The notes under the pieces: generated by a model
What the model was told of the DNA's origin: nothing
What the model saw: only the letters and a program-made list of their open reading frames with translations
The model's database searches: none
In this document: positions 1 to 12,900 of the stretch, piece after piece
How the letters are laid out: each line of letters starts with the position of its first letter
Numbering within the stretch: the first letter of the stretch is position 1
DNA from: Phalacrocorax aristotelis
Taxonomy: Eukaryota > Chordata > Aves > Suliformes > Phalacrocoracidae
Reading direction: 5' to 3'
NCBI RefSeq assembly: GCF_949628215.1
Contig: NC_134279.1
Span: 59,503,766-59,567,765, forward strand
DNA: 64,000 nucleotides
Translations under genes and position numbers: made by a program

Positions 1-2530
1 TTTAATTTCCTCAAAGATTTTTTAGTACATTTAAGGATCCCAGTCACCCTGGAGTGTTACCCAAGGTACATGAATAATTAAGGAGAGCTTATAATTGAAT
101 ATTTTGACATAGTTGTTTAAAAAAAATGCTAAAATGCCTTGATGATGTGATTAACCAGACAAACTTGACTAGTTTCCTCTTTCATGGTCCCTGTTGCCTC
201 CTCTTGTTTGAGAGTTGCTCCTTGACTTGTTTTACTCAAAACTGTGCACTATTAACGCATAACTATTTTATGATAAGTACTGTTTAGTCCTCATTTTCCC
301 TCAGAGATTTCAGTCAAATTTGAGGGCAAATTTTTATGAAGTGGCACCTGAGATAAATGATTGTGGGATTTTTTAAAATGTTCTATTGTAATGAACTGGT
401 TTTACTTCTATATCTTTGAAAAGACAGTCCTTTCTGGTTTAGAAAAGAGGAAGTCACAGTAAATGTTTCCATAAGTAATTGAACTTCATTTACGAGGTAG
501 AAATGCACTGCAGCAGTGGTATTTACCACATCAGTGATTACAAGGCGATTATAAAATCACACCAGCTTATTAAAATTGATGAGAAATGTTATACCTATAC
601 GTGATTTGTTAAAAGTATCACTGTAGCTGATAATTTTACAAAGTACGCAGTGAAAAAATTAACAAGTTATGCTTATAGGAAAAACAGGCACATTTAAATC
701 CTTCAAAACATTTCTTGCTTGCATTTTTTTGACTGAGAAATAACAGGAAAGACCTTACAATTAATCTGTTTTTTTTCCACTAGAGTTATAGTAACAGGAC
801 CACTTAAGATCAAGGCCTTCCCTGAAAATAGTTCTGCATATTTCACATTTCCTCTAACAGTTTTCTAACACCAGCAATAGCTGTTATACTTGTCTTTCTG
901 GTTTAGACCAAGATCTCAACTTTTAAAGTATGCATCTGTTTAGATAGCTTTTCTTAAGAAATTACTTAGGCTCTTCCATGAACACAAATAAATGAAAATT
1001 ATTTTTTAGTTTGGGTATGGTTTGTTTAAAGTCTATTGAAGCTCATTGGAATGTTTCTATGGACCTGCACAGGCTTAGGACTTCAGTCAGCAAAGTTTTT
1101 GTGGTATTGTAATTGCTAGGGGTTGCCGAATTCAGTAGCTTTACTGGGGTGAGGCTGCTGCAGCTCTGTGTTCCCTGGTCCAGCTTGCAGTGAATCTCAG
1201 CATTTGAGTCTCTGAATTTGTACAGTGAGTGCACTGAAAGAAAGATTACTGCTAAGATGTTAATTAAAAAAATAGTATTCAAAGCTATGTATAAAAATAT
1301 TCTGAGTTATGTTTCTATAAATGTGCAGGTGCTCAGCCAAAAAGCAAAAAATATTAGCAGTATTACCTAGTCAATATCCAGTATGCAATATTTCAATTTT
1401 GGGTCACTGTAATTATTCAGAATTTTTATATGACAACTATTGTGCAAATTCAAGTAGCTAGCAAATGGAAAGAAATTGTAATTTGTTACTAAAATTTCAA
1501 AAGCAGAAACAGCAGCTAAACAAAACAGATTCTTATTTATGAGATGTCTGGTCAGATCTAATACGCAATGAATTCAATTTTCACATCAAATTAAATAAAT
1601 TAACTAGAGAAATTAACATAGAAAGTTCAGGAAAAGTAGGGAATGATCCTATCTAGTAGTTTCCTTTTAAACTTAGTGTTAAATTTGTTGCTTCTTCAAG
1701 AATTATGAAGGTGACACCGTGTGGTAATAAAGAATATTGCTGCAGTATTTACTAGCCACTGAAAGGGTATTTTAAAATGCCTTTTCTACATATACAAACA
1801 GAATAATGTTATAATTGAATCACAGATTTGGCCAGTAATCTTTATCTCTGAAAGATACTAATTATACATCATGTTAATACTATTTTAGATTCAAAGTGTC
1901 TCAATTTTAAATAATTAAGCAGTCTTCACTTTGACCTTTTTTTTTACCTTGCTCTGGGGTTTTTGTAATAATTTTATATCTTCACAGTACTAAGTGGATT
2001 TGAACACTGCTTCTCAGGTTCAGCTTAATGTTACACTTGCTCGTCATTTAGATGAACACCAAAAGCACAGAAAATCTGAGAATCAGATTAATTGCACCTT
2101 CTTTATATAAATACCATGTGCACAAATATGCCCCTGAAAGGCATTACAGAGCACAGATCATGTAACTACATCTGTAATATACCCAAGGGCTATACAGTGG
2201 TATCTGTGTGCCTGCCACCTTCCTTTTTTGTCTATGCACAGGCTAAAAGGATAGTTCAGTGGTCTTAAATGATGTTGGGAAAAGGGGTAGCCAAACTATT
2301 GCATGTTTAAAGCTGCTCTACTAGCAGCTTGATCATTACAGATGCACAGCGCTGAGCCTGAACAGATGAGGTCTCTCATCCTGATATGAGTGGGCAGGAG
2401 TGATCATGTAAGCTGAAGTTTTTCTTATTCCCTTCAGTCTTAGTAGTGTGCTTAAATGATATGTTGGGATCATATTTACCATTGGATGTGCATTCACTGT
2501 CCTGCATAAATTGTAAGAGGTATGAACACT
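1..2530. other. AT-rich intergenic DNA, no gene seen
   Basis: No open reading frame here looks coding: the longest are under 90 codons, lack recognisable domains and are not flanked by convincing splice sites. No repeat family was recognised. It belongs to the gene-poor side beyond the 3' end of DTHD1. Confidence 0.6.
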
Positions 2531-3022
2531 AGCTCTGGAGCCCTCAACGCAGGAAAGACATGGAAATGTTGGAATGGGTCCAGAGGAGGGCCACAAAAAT
2601 TATCAGAGGGATGGAGCACCTCTCCCAGAAGGACAGGCTGAGAGAGTTGGGGTTCTTCAGACTGGAGAAAAGAAGGCTGCAGGGAGGCTGTTTCAGTACC
2701 TAACGGGGGACTATAGGAAGGATGGGGACAACCTCTTTGGCAAGGCCTGTTGTGACAGAACAAGGGGTAATGGTTTTAAACTAAAGGAGGGTACATTTAG
2801 ACTGGATATAAGGAAAAAAAAATTTACAGTGAGGGTAGTGAAACACTGGAACAGGTTGCCCAGAGAGGTTGTGGAGGCCCCATCCCTAGAAACATTCAAG
2901 GTCAGGTTGGACCCAGCTCTGAGCAACCTGATCTAAAGATGTTCCTGCTCACTGCAGGGGGGTTGGACTAGGTGACCTTTAAAAGGTCCCTTTCAACCCA
3001 AACCATTCTATGATTCTGTGAA
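2531..3022 (+). mobile_element. CR1 LINE, 5'-truncated copy (3' end only)
   Basis: This is the 3' portion of a chicken-repeat-1 non-LTR retrotransposon in sense orientation. It begins near the conserved 'tctggagccctcaac' stretch, runs through the end of the second reading frame (a 120-codon open frame at 2574-2936 includes the [11 protein letters not shown] motif typical of the CR1 C-terminus) and the short 3' UTR, and ends in the diagnostic tail attctatgattctgtga. Severe 5' truncation is normal for CR1. It is immediately followed by a second CR1 copy in the same orientation. The 3' UTR wording differs from that copy, so the two are probably separate insertions from different subfamilies. It is not active. 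Confidence 0.93.
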
Positions 3023-3035
3023 CTAAGAAGCAAAT

Positions 3036-4396
3036 TCCAGTCTGACCTTGGTGCCGGGGAAGGTATGGAGCAGATCATCTTGAGTGCCACCGTGTAGTAT
3101 GTACAGGACAACCAGGTGATTAGGCCCAGTCTGCATGGGTTTATGAAAGGCAGATCCTGCTTGACTAATCTGATCTCCTTCTGTGAGAAAGTGGCCCTCT
3201 TAGTGGATAAGAGAAAGGCTGTGGATGTTGCCTACCTAGACTTTAGTAAAGACTTTGATGCCCTTTCCCGCAGCATTCTCCTGGAGAAACTGGCTGCTCA
3301 TGGCTTGGATGGGCATACTCTTTGTTTGACAAATAACTGGCTGGATGTCCAGGCCCAAAGAGTTGTGGTGAACGGAGCTAAATCCAGTTTGTGGCCGGTC
3401 ACAAGTGGGGTTCCCCAGGGCTCAGTATTGGGGTTAGTCTGTTTAATATCTTTATCAATGATCTGGATGAGGGGTTTGAATGCATCTTCAGTAAGTTTGC
3501 AGACAACACCAAGTTGGGTGGGAGTGTTGATCTGCTTGAGAGTAGGAAGGCTCTGCAGAGGGATATGCATAGGCTGGATCGATGGGCTGAGGCCAGCTGT
3601 ATGAGGTTCAACAAGGTTAAGTGCTGGGTCCTGCACTTGGGTCACAACAACCCCATGCAATGCTACAGGCTTGGGGAGGAGTGGCTGGAGAGCTGCCTGG
3701 AGGAAAAGAACCTGGGGGTGCTGGTTGACAGCTGTCTGAACATGAGCCAGCAGTGTGCCCAGGTGGTCAAGAAGGCCAGTGGCATCCTGGCTTGTATCAG
3801 GAATAGTGTGGCCAGCAGGAGTAGGGCAGTGATGGTGCCCCTGTACTCGGCACTGGTGAGGCCGCACCTTGAATAATGTGTTCAGTTTTGGGCCCCTTAC
3901 TACAAGAAGGACGTTGAGTTGCTGGACCATGTGTCCAAAGAAGGGCAATGAAACTGTTGAAGTATTTAGAGCACAAGTCCTATGAGGAGCGGCTGAGGAA
4001 GTGGGTTTGTTTAGCCTGGAGGAGAGGAGGCTGAGGGGAGACCGTACAGTTCTCTACAACTACTTGAAAGTAGGTTGTAGGTAGGTGGGTGTTGGTCTCT
4101 TCTCCCAAGTAGCTTGTGATAGGACAAGAGGAAATGGCCTCAGTTTGCATCAGGGGAGGTTTAGATTGAATATTAGGAAAAATTTCTTCATGAAAAGGGT
4201 TGTAAAGCACAGGAACAGGCTGCCCAGAGAGGTGGTTGAGTCACCATCCCTGGAGGTATTTAAAAGGCATGTAAATGTGTTGCTTAGGGACATGGCTTAG
4301 TGGTGGATTTGGCAGTGCTAGGTTAATAGTTGGACTTGGTGATCTTAAAGGTGTTTTCCAACCTCAACAGTTCTATTATTCTATGATTCTATGAAC
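3036..4396 (+). mobile_element. CR1 LINE, longer 5'-truncated copy with reverse transcriptase remains
   Basis: A sense-strand CR1 fragment of about 1.36 kb covers the second half of the reverse transcriptase frame and the 3' UTR. The first open stretch (from 3116) shows the YLDFSKDFDALS motif and GVPQGSVLG. The frame then shifts by one base near 3434, and the next stretch (to 3876) continues with the INDLDEGFE block and the FADNT catalytic box, followed by the usual CR1 thumb region. The copy ends in attctatgattctatga. It is broken by the frameshift, by the changed catalytic box and by in-frame stops further on, so it is a dead copy. Its 3' UTR (the tagtggtggatttggcagtg type) differs from the neighbouring copy at 2531-3022. 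Confidence 0.95.
3116..3876 (+). pseudogene. CR1 reverse transcriptase fragment, frameshifted
   Basis: This is the coding relic inside the CR1 copy. Two overlapping frames (3116-3604 and 3391-3876) each carry part of the CR1 RT. The first holds the catalytic DFSK box and the GVPQGSVLG loop. The second holds the palm motif at 3496-3510, which reads FADNT where active CR1 elements have FADDT. The join between frames falls at about 3434-3443 and looks like a single-base loss. The endonuclease domain and the N-terminal half of the RT are missing. Confidence 0.9.
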
Positions 4397-7300
4397 TGCC
4401 TTTCCCTCATTAGGCTCAGATATTAAAGAAATTGAGGGTTAGTGTGAGAGAAAAGTTGGTAAAAAAAATTAAGGACTGTGTTATGAATTTCCCTGAGTAA
4501 GTGGCCAAGTATCAGCCAAAAGGGTATTAATATTGGTGAAAGCAGTAGTTAAATGGATTCCAACTTAATGAAAGAGTTCACTCAGGAAATGACATGGAAG
4601 AATTTGAAATATTGCATGATATCAAGAAATTCATTAAAAGAGTAGCTAAAATGAGACAGAATGATAATCATTGTTCTTACTTTTAAAGACTTTGTTCCAC
4701 TGGGAGGAAAGATGAAAAGTAAAGGTGATGTTAAGAGCACTGTAACAGCCTACTGAAGAAATAATACAGAAAGGGATAAAGAAAAAAAAACTTTTTAAGG
4801 TTAATATACTTTTAGGAAAGGTTCTGTGTTGTGCTAAACAAGCTGATAACCTACATGGAACAGAAAAATCATGTGATCAGATAAAAAATACTCTATCTCA
4901 GAGGTCATATGTAAGGGTAGTATGAGAATTGCCAAGATTCAAGGAGAATTGCATCTTGCCAGATACTAAAATAAAGAAGGCTTCTCTGTTTTATTTTAAA
5001 GTAAATATAGGCTGTTCACACCCAGTGCCAGAGTCCTATTCCTGCTACCCAAGGAGTGTCAAAACTGGCAGGTGTTGTATAGACAAAGACAAATAAGTCA
5101 GCTTCCTAACACCTTGGGGTAGCAGAGCATTAACCTCATTGTGAAGCTGTAAATTCTGCGATAGGGATAGAGTGCAAGGCTGCTATCATCTTCTTTTTCT
5201 CCAGTGAATGGACTTAGTGCCTGAAATCTACTTTTCAAAGAAAAAAATCCAGCCACACATTTATAGGAGAGCCAGCACATCCACAAAAGTAGTCTGCACA
5301 TCTGCTACTGGCCTTTGCTTATATGAACTTCCAGTCCATTTCAGAAAGGCTTCTCTGATCCAGTACAACAAAGAAATTGAGTAAATGGCACAATTTACAA
5401 GAACCCCTAGTGGCTGCAGCCATGGGCGCAGAGGAGCAAAGCAGCATCAAATCTTAACCTCTTTGAAGGTCAGTAAGTAAATAGTGATATAACACTGTCA
5501 TGAGGCAGATCTTAAGGCACATTTTGTATTGACTTCAAGCATTTGACTGTCTGATTCAGTGACTCTCGCACATCAAGCCTGGCCAACTGTGCAGCTGGCA
5601 GGCAGGAAACTGAATAGACTGGTTGTGCTGTGGATAATAGCACAGGCTAACACATACACACGCACTTACACACAAATCAAACAAATGTAAATTCCTGAGA
5701 ACACAGACACTTCTTACACTATCCTGTCGCCATCACAACAGCAGTCACCAGCATCCATTCTGAATAATGATCTTAACATTTCTACTGATGGCTCTAGAAT
5801 AGAACAGAAAAATTAGTAGTGGACTAATGACAAATACCACTAATAAAACCACACTGTCAAGAAGAACTGGAGAAGACAGAAATAATACAATTGAGGTAAT
5901 AAGTATAGAATTTCAAAGTATGAAGTGGTGCCCTAGCAGATCAATGAGGAGCAGCCTTGCCATCGAAACCTCCCAGATAAGCGCAGTAGCTGGAAGCATC
6001 TCTGTGCACTAATTAGTCATGGAGTGAGTACTGCTGAGATGCAGCTGCAAAAAAGAAAGCTTAGATATTTCAAACTGGTGAAGTATTTAGTAGTGCCAGG
6101 AAAAATTTAATTAAAGTTAGACAGTTTTAAATAGTCTTGGCCTGATGAAATTTACTGCAGGGTGCTTAGAGAATGGATGCAGTGCTTTAATGCATTTAGA
6201 GGATATCCGTGAGAATCTCTGCAGCCTGGGAAATGTATCAAAGACTGAAGACATCATGTCCTCCTTAAAAAGTGAGTGTGGTCGTGGTTGGGTAGAAGAA
6301 ATAGGGATTATGTTTGGATTCTAGCTGTTGGAAAACAACAAAATGACCAAAATTTATTAGCCTCAAGAATTCTATAGGTAGCAGATCCATGTTAATTTTC
6401 AGGTACAAATTATGACAATCTAGCAACTTTTTGTGATAGATTAACAGGTTTACTGAGCAACTGAATCAAATATCTTTTGGCTATTTTTTAGTCCAGGTAA
6501 CAAATGTGGCTTTGGCAGCCCTTGAATATTTTGTCTGGGAAACCATGTTTTCTCTTCTTGAATAGAAGTAACTACATATTCCATCTTAAAGACACTGATA
6601 ATTTCGATTTAGACATCAGTGCTCTCTGGGACTCAGAAGACAACCCCTTTTCACTGTAGTTTCTAAGAGGTTTCTCAAGAGAAAGCACACTTTTCTATTT
6701 TTCCCTATGGGCTGATTTTTATTTTTGTTTATCAACAGTGATTCATGCCTCCCAGATGATTTCCAGCATCTGTGTACCATTTGTTCATAGAGCATAGCAG
6801 ATGCTTGTTTAGACGCTTAGAGGTGTGCTATTATATGTTTTTCTGCTACAAGATTAGAGTTAGAAATAGTCTTCAAATACATTTGTATTTGCTCCTAGGA
6901 AAAATTCTTCATCTATGTTTGTGTTCAGGTAGATGGTAAACATGTAGGTTGAAGCTCAAGATACTGGTAGATCAGTCTAGGATTCATCTTCTGCATGATT
7001 TCCAGCAACTTCAAAGGAACATGGTTAGTCATTTGAGAGAAAAGAACATTGGAAAATATTGATTAAATGTATTAAACTTCTTTTGTTCAAGGCACTTTCT
7101 ACTTCTTTGTGCTTTTGCTCTTGGAGGTTTGGCTGCTCTATAAAACAGTGTGCACACTACTGTAAAAGTTCTTCCCCGGGGTGCTGTTCAGAGCATTTAT
7201 AAACAAGTCTTTTTCAAATCTGATTTTTAGACAAGTATCATAAAGATTTTTAAAAAAATTAATAATCTTGGCAAATGTGCATGTGTAGGTAGTTTAATTG

Positions 7301-9479
7301 TAAACCCTGTAAAATGGGGTAGGGAGGAGTAAACAGTACTGTGAAACTCAAAATCCAGCTATAAATCACTGGTAATATCCTGCTAAACAGAGAAGGCATA
7401 TGTCTGGTGCTTCGTAGTACCTTCTCTGTAACTTAATCTTTTAGTTCCTTGTATTTTCCTAATTATTGTACTTGAGCATACCCTGTTTGGCATCAATCTG
7501 GCTCAACAGCAAGACCTGCTGTCTTAAGTTACACTGGACTATTTGAGCCTGAGACAATAGAGCTGCCAACAGCTGAGCTGTCTGTCAAAACAGAAATGTG
7601 ATCAAAATTCACTGATTGCTTCATTTCCTCCTCCCCCAGTGTATTAACTTAATTAAAATAATCACAACAGCTAGAATAAAGCTGTAAGTGTGCTGCGTCT
7701 TGTTCAAATAGCATTTGCATTAAACAAACAGTTAGGAGTCTGCAAAGTAAAGCCCTGCCAAAATTGGCAAGTTCCAGCACTAAAACCTTAGCACAAGCCA
7801 ACACTGAAAGTGTGCATTACAATATTGTTTTAAATTAAGGCTTGCTATTTTTGCTATTCTATATTTCAGCTTATCATTCTACAGCCCATGATCCCATACT
7901 TTATTTAGCATGCATTACTCAACATCTGCCTCTAAAATGGTTATTGTTAGCTTCCTTTTCTATGAACAACTTCCCTACAGATTGTGTATTTCTTAAATGA
8001 TCATATCCAATGGTAAAGGAAGAAGGTATTTTATGGCTCTCAGTCAATGACAGAAAGGCATTAGTGTCAAATCTACTTGGCAAAGGAATACTTAACTTGA
8101 GATGTCTGAAAAAAATTTTTTTTCAGAGTATGTGTATTTTGTAAGTCCAAAATGGAGACCTCTTTGGCTTCAGGTGGTTTTCTGGCTTTTGAGCAAGTCT
8201 GCAAACTTAACTATGGGTGTTACTCAGGCAACATGGAACAAACACAACCTAGAATAGTCTAGTCTAAATAAACTGCCTAGTATCATGTGAGAACCACTCT
8301 TAGATGCAAGCAGATTCCAAAACTGCCAGTAAAACATTTTAACCAATGGGTTTATTGTTATTTTCCAGCAAACTCCCACCTCATAGGGGATCCCCTATAC
8401 CTAATACTGCAACAAAAATATTTACTTAATTGCCAGAAGAGCTCCAGTCTAGGCTCCAGTCTATTCCTTCTCCCAAACAACTTCAACAATTTGTCTCGCT
8501 GCGTTGATGTTCACAATTCCACACTTTAAGTTTTAATGTGATATTACTATATCAGCTAAGTACCACTAAACAACAGTAGACAGTATCTTCCTTGCAGCTA
8601 AGCATACTCAGCTAAAATGGGTGATTTGGGTCTGCTCTTGGGCTCCCCACAGCTTTAAACGTTGATTCCAGCTGCAAGTTAAGCACATGTGTTTCCCTTC
8701 ATGATTTCATTTCTCACACATTTTATACCACATGGAATTTCATACAACATTACCACATTGTTGGAACAGAAATTTACATTTTGGTGTCCAAGACAGAACT
8801 CCAAACAGTTGACTTCCCTCCTCCAAAGCAAAGTGATTCCAGACTTCAAAGAAAAGGTCATCAGAATTTGTTTTATTCTCTAAATTTTTCAAAATTACAG
8901 TTTTGCAAGAGCAAAGAAACTCTCAGATAACTTGGACAGAAAACATAGAATACCTTCAAGTAGTACGTCAGTGGCAGAAATCTAACAAGCAAAATATCAG
9001 CTCACACTGATATTTGAAGTTTGGCAAGTGAGGAGATGAGCTTTTTTAACGGAGAGACCTAAGAGAATCTTAATGACTAACAGTGGTACCAGTCCCAGCT
9101 GTAACTATTCAAAGTTACACCTAGTATTCAGATCCCACCTGCTAATGGAAACAGTTTCTAAACTAGGAGCCTTGATGACAAGTAAATGACAGCTGATAAA
9201 TCAACTCACCCTCCTGTGTGTGGCTCTAAACTTCCAATATCTTACTGCTGTCATCAGTCTCAGGACCTCAGAAAAATACTATTACCTGGAAAATAAGGTA
9301 AGAAGGAGTTAAGAAATTAATGGAAATCCTTTACAGGAGGCAGGTACAGCTGAATGCTGCAATCCCCACACAATCCTTACTCAGGCAAGCTGCCTAAGGT
9401 AAAGATTGCAAAATGGCAGCAGAGCTGCTCAGCCCTTTGTAAAACCTAAGACACCATTTGTGCTGAGTTGTGAGTCACT
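4397..9479. other. intergenic DNA, nothing recognised
   Basis: Only short random open frames (under 85 codons) are present, with no domain signature and no coherent exon structure on either strand. One near-CTCF string occurs around 5404-5415 but it mismatches at core positions. Runs of A or T are scattered through the stretch. Confidence 0.55.
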
Positions 9480-9940
9480 TCAGGAGATTGGTGTCATGGC
9501 ACTGGGTGATTTTCCCCCTGACCTTCCTGGGGGTTGGGCCTTGAAAGAAAGAGCAAGCGATCACATCCTTGGAGGCTTGCTTCAAGCAGCTCTGCTAGGA
9601 AGACTGAGCTGGGGGGCCCTCCTTCTTCACTTGGGGCTGCTGAGGCTCTTGTGGTTGATCCCTGCTGAGCTGTACTGCAGCCATGTTGTGCCTGTGCCCT
9701 GTTGATCCAGATCCTGACCCACCGACTTGATGTCCCAGCTGGAGCTTGGTCCTGCTCTGTCACCACAAGCATCCCTGACAAGAAGGGCCGTGGGCTCCCC
9801 GCCCTGGCCCTGCTCCCTCGCTGGGGGTGGTGGGACAGGCCCTGGCGGGCAAGATCCTGCCGTGCTAGTGCGGCTCTCTGTGTGTGGGCATGCGTCTTTG
9901 GGAGAAAGTGTAGGATCAGAGGGGTGTTTGTCATTTTACT
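9480..9940. repeat. GC-rich segment, possibly an old LTR or other dispersed repeat
   Basis: About 460 bp stand out against the AT-rich surroundings, with runs such as ccccgccctggccctgctccctcgctgg and ggacaggccctggcgggcaag. Overlapping open frames on both strands (up to 146 codons) are explained by the low frequency of AT-rich stop codons rather than by coding. The wording resembles GC-rich avian LTRs, but I cannot place it in a family, and I see no clear TG...CA ends or target duplication. Confidence 0.4.
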
Positions 9941-12900
9941 GGAAAGCCTTTACTACTGTGGACGCTCAGAATCTCAGTGATGATAAAACTCTTTGCAGTT
10001 CTTATTTTTCTTCACAGTTCTGATATCACATTGTGGTATCGTTTGCTAAGCAAGATGTGCTTTCCAAGCACACTTGAAAAAAAAGTTTTTTGTTCCAGTT
10101 CCTTTAGGTATTTCTATTACATCAATTTCAATAATAATAACAACATATTAACTCACTGCTGCAAAATTACTGGTGGGATATATTGCTGAGCCTCTCCCAA
10201 AGTTGTAGAAGCTGTACAACCAGTTTTGTCGGCTCATGGCTCAGAATCAGCCTGGTGGTAGGTTCACTTCCTAGCATGTTTCCAAGCTCTTGATAAAGTT
10301 GTTTCTGTACTGTTCATATGGCTGGAAAATTCCACAATTCCTGTGCTAGTATGCCCATCTTTCAATGCTGTCTTCCACTCCACATATTGGCTTGTACTGT
10401 AATTCTATTTCCTAATTCACAGATAATAATTCTAATGGTTTAAGAAAAGCCAAAGAGTTTGTATAAAAGAGTGTATTTGCCTAATTCCCCTTAAAAATAG
10501 ATTCAGATTGTATTCGTGGGTACAGCTTTTGGACATCCTCAAGGACAACTCCCACAGGAGGAGGAATGTCTGGGAAGTGCCATTACAGAGAAAAATAAGC
10601 TGTTAGCTCAGCTCTGTTCTAGGGACTGAGTGGTGGTGAAACAGAAAGGGGAGGTAAAATCCGATCATACAGAGAAAGTTATCTATCACAGATAATATCT
10701 ACAAAAGAAAATTAATATTCCCTTCCTTGAAGAAGAGAATTTCCTTGATATGTTTCCATCTCCAATTCAAAAATACAGATGTGGCTGTAGAACTGAAAAT
10801 TGTCTCTTTTCTACTGAGATGTTTCAGCCCTTTAGGAGTCCTTGCAGGCAACAGGATGCATGTCACACTTTCAGAAGGTCCCTTCCAGTCCTGTTTCCTT
10901 AAGGAAGTTTTACTCCCTTTTAGACTCAATGGAAGATAACTATATAAAACTGAAAATGAAGTATTGAAAAAAGTTCTTTTAAAACTCTATTTTTATTTAT
11001 TAGTGAGACATTTGCCTCCTGGGATCTGGCATTACTTTGTAACCTGGAAATACTCCACAAACCTCTAAAATTGTCTGAGTTGTTTGTTATTTCTATGACA
11101 AATATGTCTACAATATACATAGAAAACTAAGAGAAAAAAATCTTTGTATAGCTGACTGTTCCCAAGAACTTGCAAAGTCTGAAATCGTGTTGAGTCCAGA
11201 TTATATGCTGAAGCAAACACACTTTATGTAGTCTAAAGCAATACATTCAGATTGCGTTGCAGTAACTTGCAATGAAACAGTTAATAAAATATTTTTGTGG
11301 ACATAATTATTATTCTGTTAATTCTTATGCCTAAAGGTTAAAGCAGATTTTGACAATCTAGGATGGGATCACCTCACATAAATGAGCTGGAATAGATTGG
11401 AGAGGATAAGATATTTTCTCATCTAGAATATGACAAATGTACCTAAAAAATGCATATAAAGCAATATATTTCTTTGGGTGACAAAAAGGCTCTTTTGGCT
11501 GAAACAGGCTCCTAGCCAGAAGAGACTGTGGCTTCATAACTTTCTACGTAATGTTGGAATTAGGATTCCAGAACATACTCCTTCAGGTACAATAGTTAAC
11601 TTGAAGATAAGTAACAGTTCCCTGTGTATAGGCAACATTCAGAGCCCACTATGACATTCCTCTGCAGTGTTCTCCCAGCAATTGTTCCTGTGGTTAACCA
11701 ACCTCACTTGCAAAGACATTTGTGTTTTTTTTTGTTCTCTGAATTTCTGTGTTCATCTGTAGTGAATTAAACTGAAGAGCCATATAAGCACCCTTCTAGC
11801 TGCTCAACTCATCTCCATTCTTTAAGATAAACAGACAAAGCTTCTTTAAGGTTTTTTTTGTAACATGTTTTATGTCTTCTACTGCTTTGAGTAATTCTTT
11901 TAGTGCTTCTTTCATCCGTCAACCTTATAACTGTAGCTTACTCAGAATCAGGGCTTTGGGCTCAGCTTAGTACTATAGCAGCTTCTCCCACTGGATATGG
12001 GAGCATTACAATTGCATGTTTCCAGCCTCTCAGCCCACGGAACTGCCCCACAGCACTGGTGGGTCAGCTCTTTTCCTTGGCACTCACCATTGCACTCGCT
12101 GCTGTTATCACTGGGCCTAGGGACCAGGCGTGTTTCTGTGAAAGGCTCTTGTGCATCATGCGTCAAGACCTCTGGGGAAATATTCAGATGTTCAGGCTGA
12201 TGGCAAAGGAGATGAGACTGAGCTGTGTCTCCTTTATCTGAATCCTGCTGGGGAAATCTCAAACTTTTTCTTTCATTCTGTAAGAATGGGCTCCATCCTT
12301 TGCTCCTGAATGCACATATTACTATATAGCATTCTTCCTTCATTGATTAAACCTGCTTTCCTTGATCGCTCATTGAGTCAACAACAAAATTTGTCAGCAT
12401 TGGCTGAATTATATTTGTCCTCAACTCTGTAAAAATATAAATAAATGTAAAATCAGTCCTGGAAAAGTGTGATGAAAATAAATAGCCACTTGGTGATATT
12501 TCCTATTTATATTGCATGTTGAGATCTATTTGTTACTCAGCTTTTAATCCCATTAGTATGTGCCTTGATGATTTTTATCAACTGAATTTATAATTTCACA
12601 AGAACGATACCAACTAAATTTGACAAGATCTATTTTCTATGTACCCATGTTGATTAGTAGTAATTATATTACCCTCCTTTAGTTGCTTATTACCTGAATC
12701 CCATATCAGGCTTTACATAATTACAACAATCTCTTAACACTGGCAGCATGAGACCTTTCATTGGTGACACTTAGATTGTTTTCCCCATGGTAATGCAAGG
12801 TGGGTTTTTTTCCTCTAATTATCCCAGATAGATGCTTAAATACCTATTTATACCATTCACTAAAATGTTATGATAGTGTGAACAAAATAATGAACTGAAT

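Noticed and set aside
5404-5415. CTCF-like string ccactaggggtt on the minus strand
   Set aside because: Mismatches at two core GC positions; weaker than the listed candidates.
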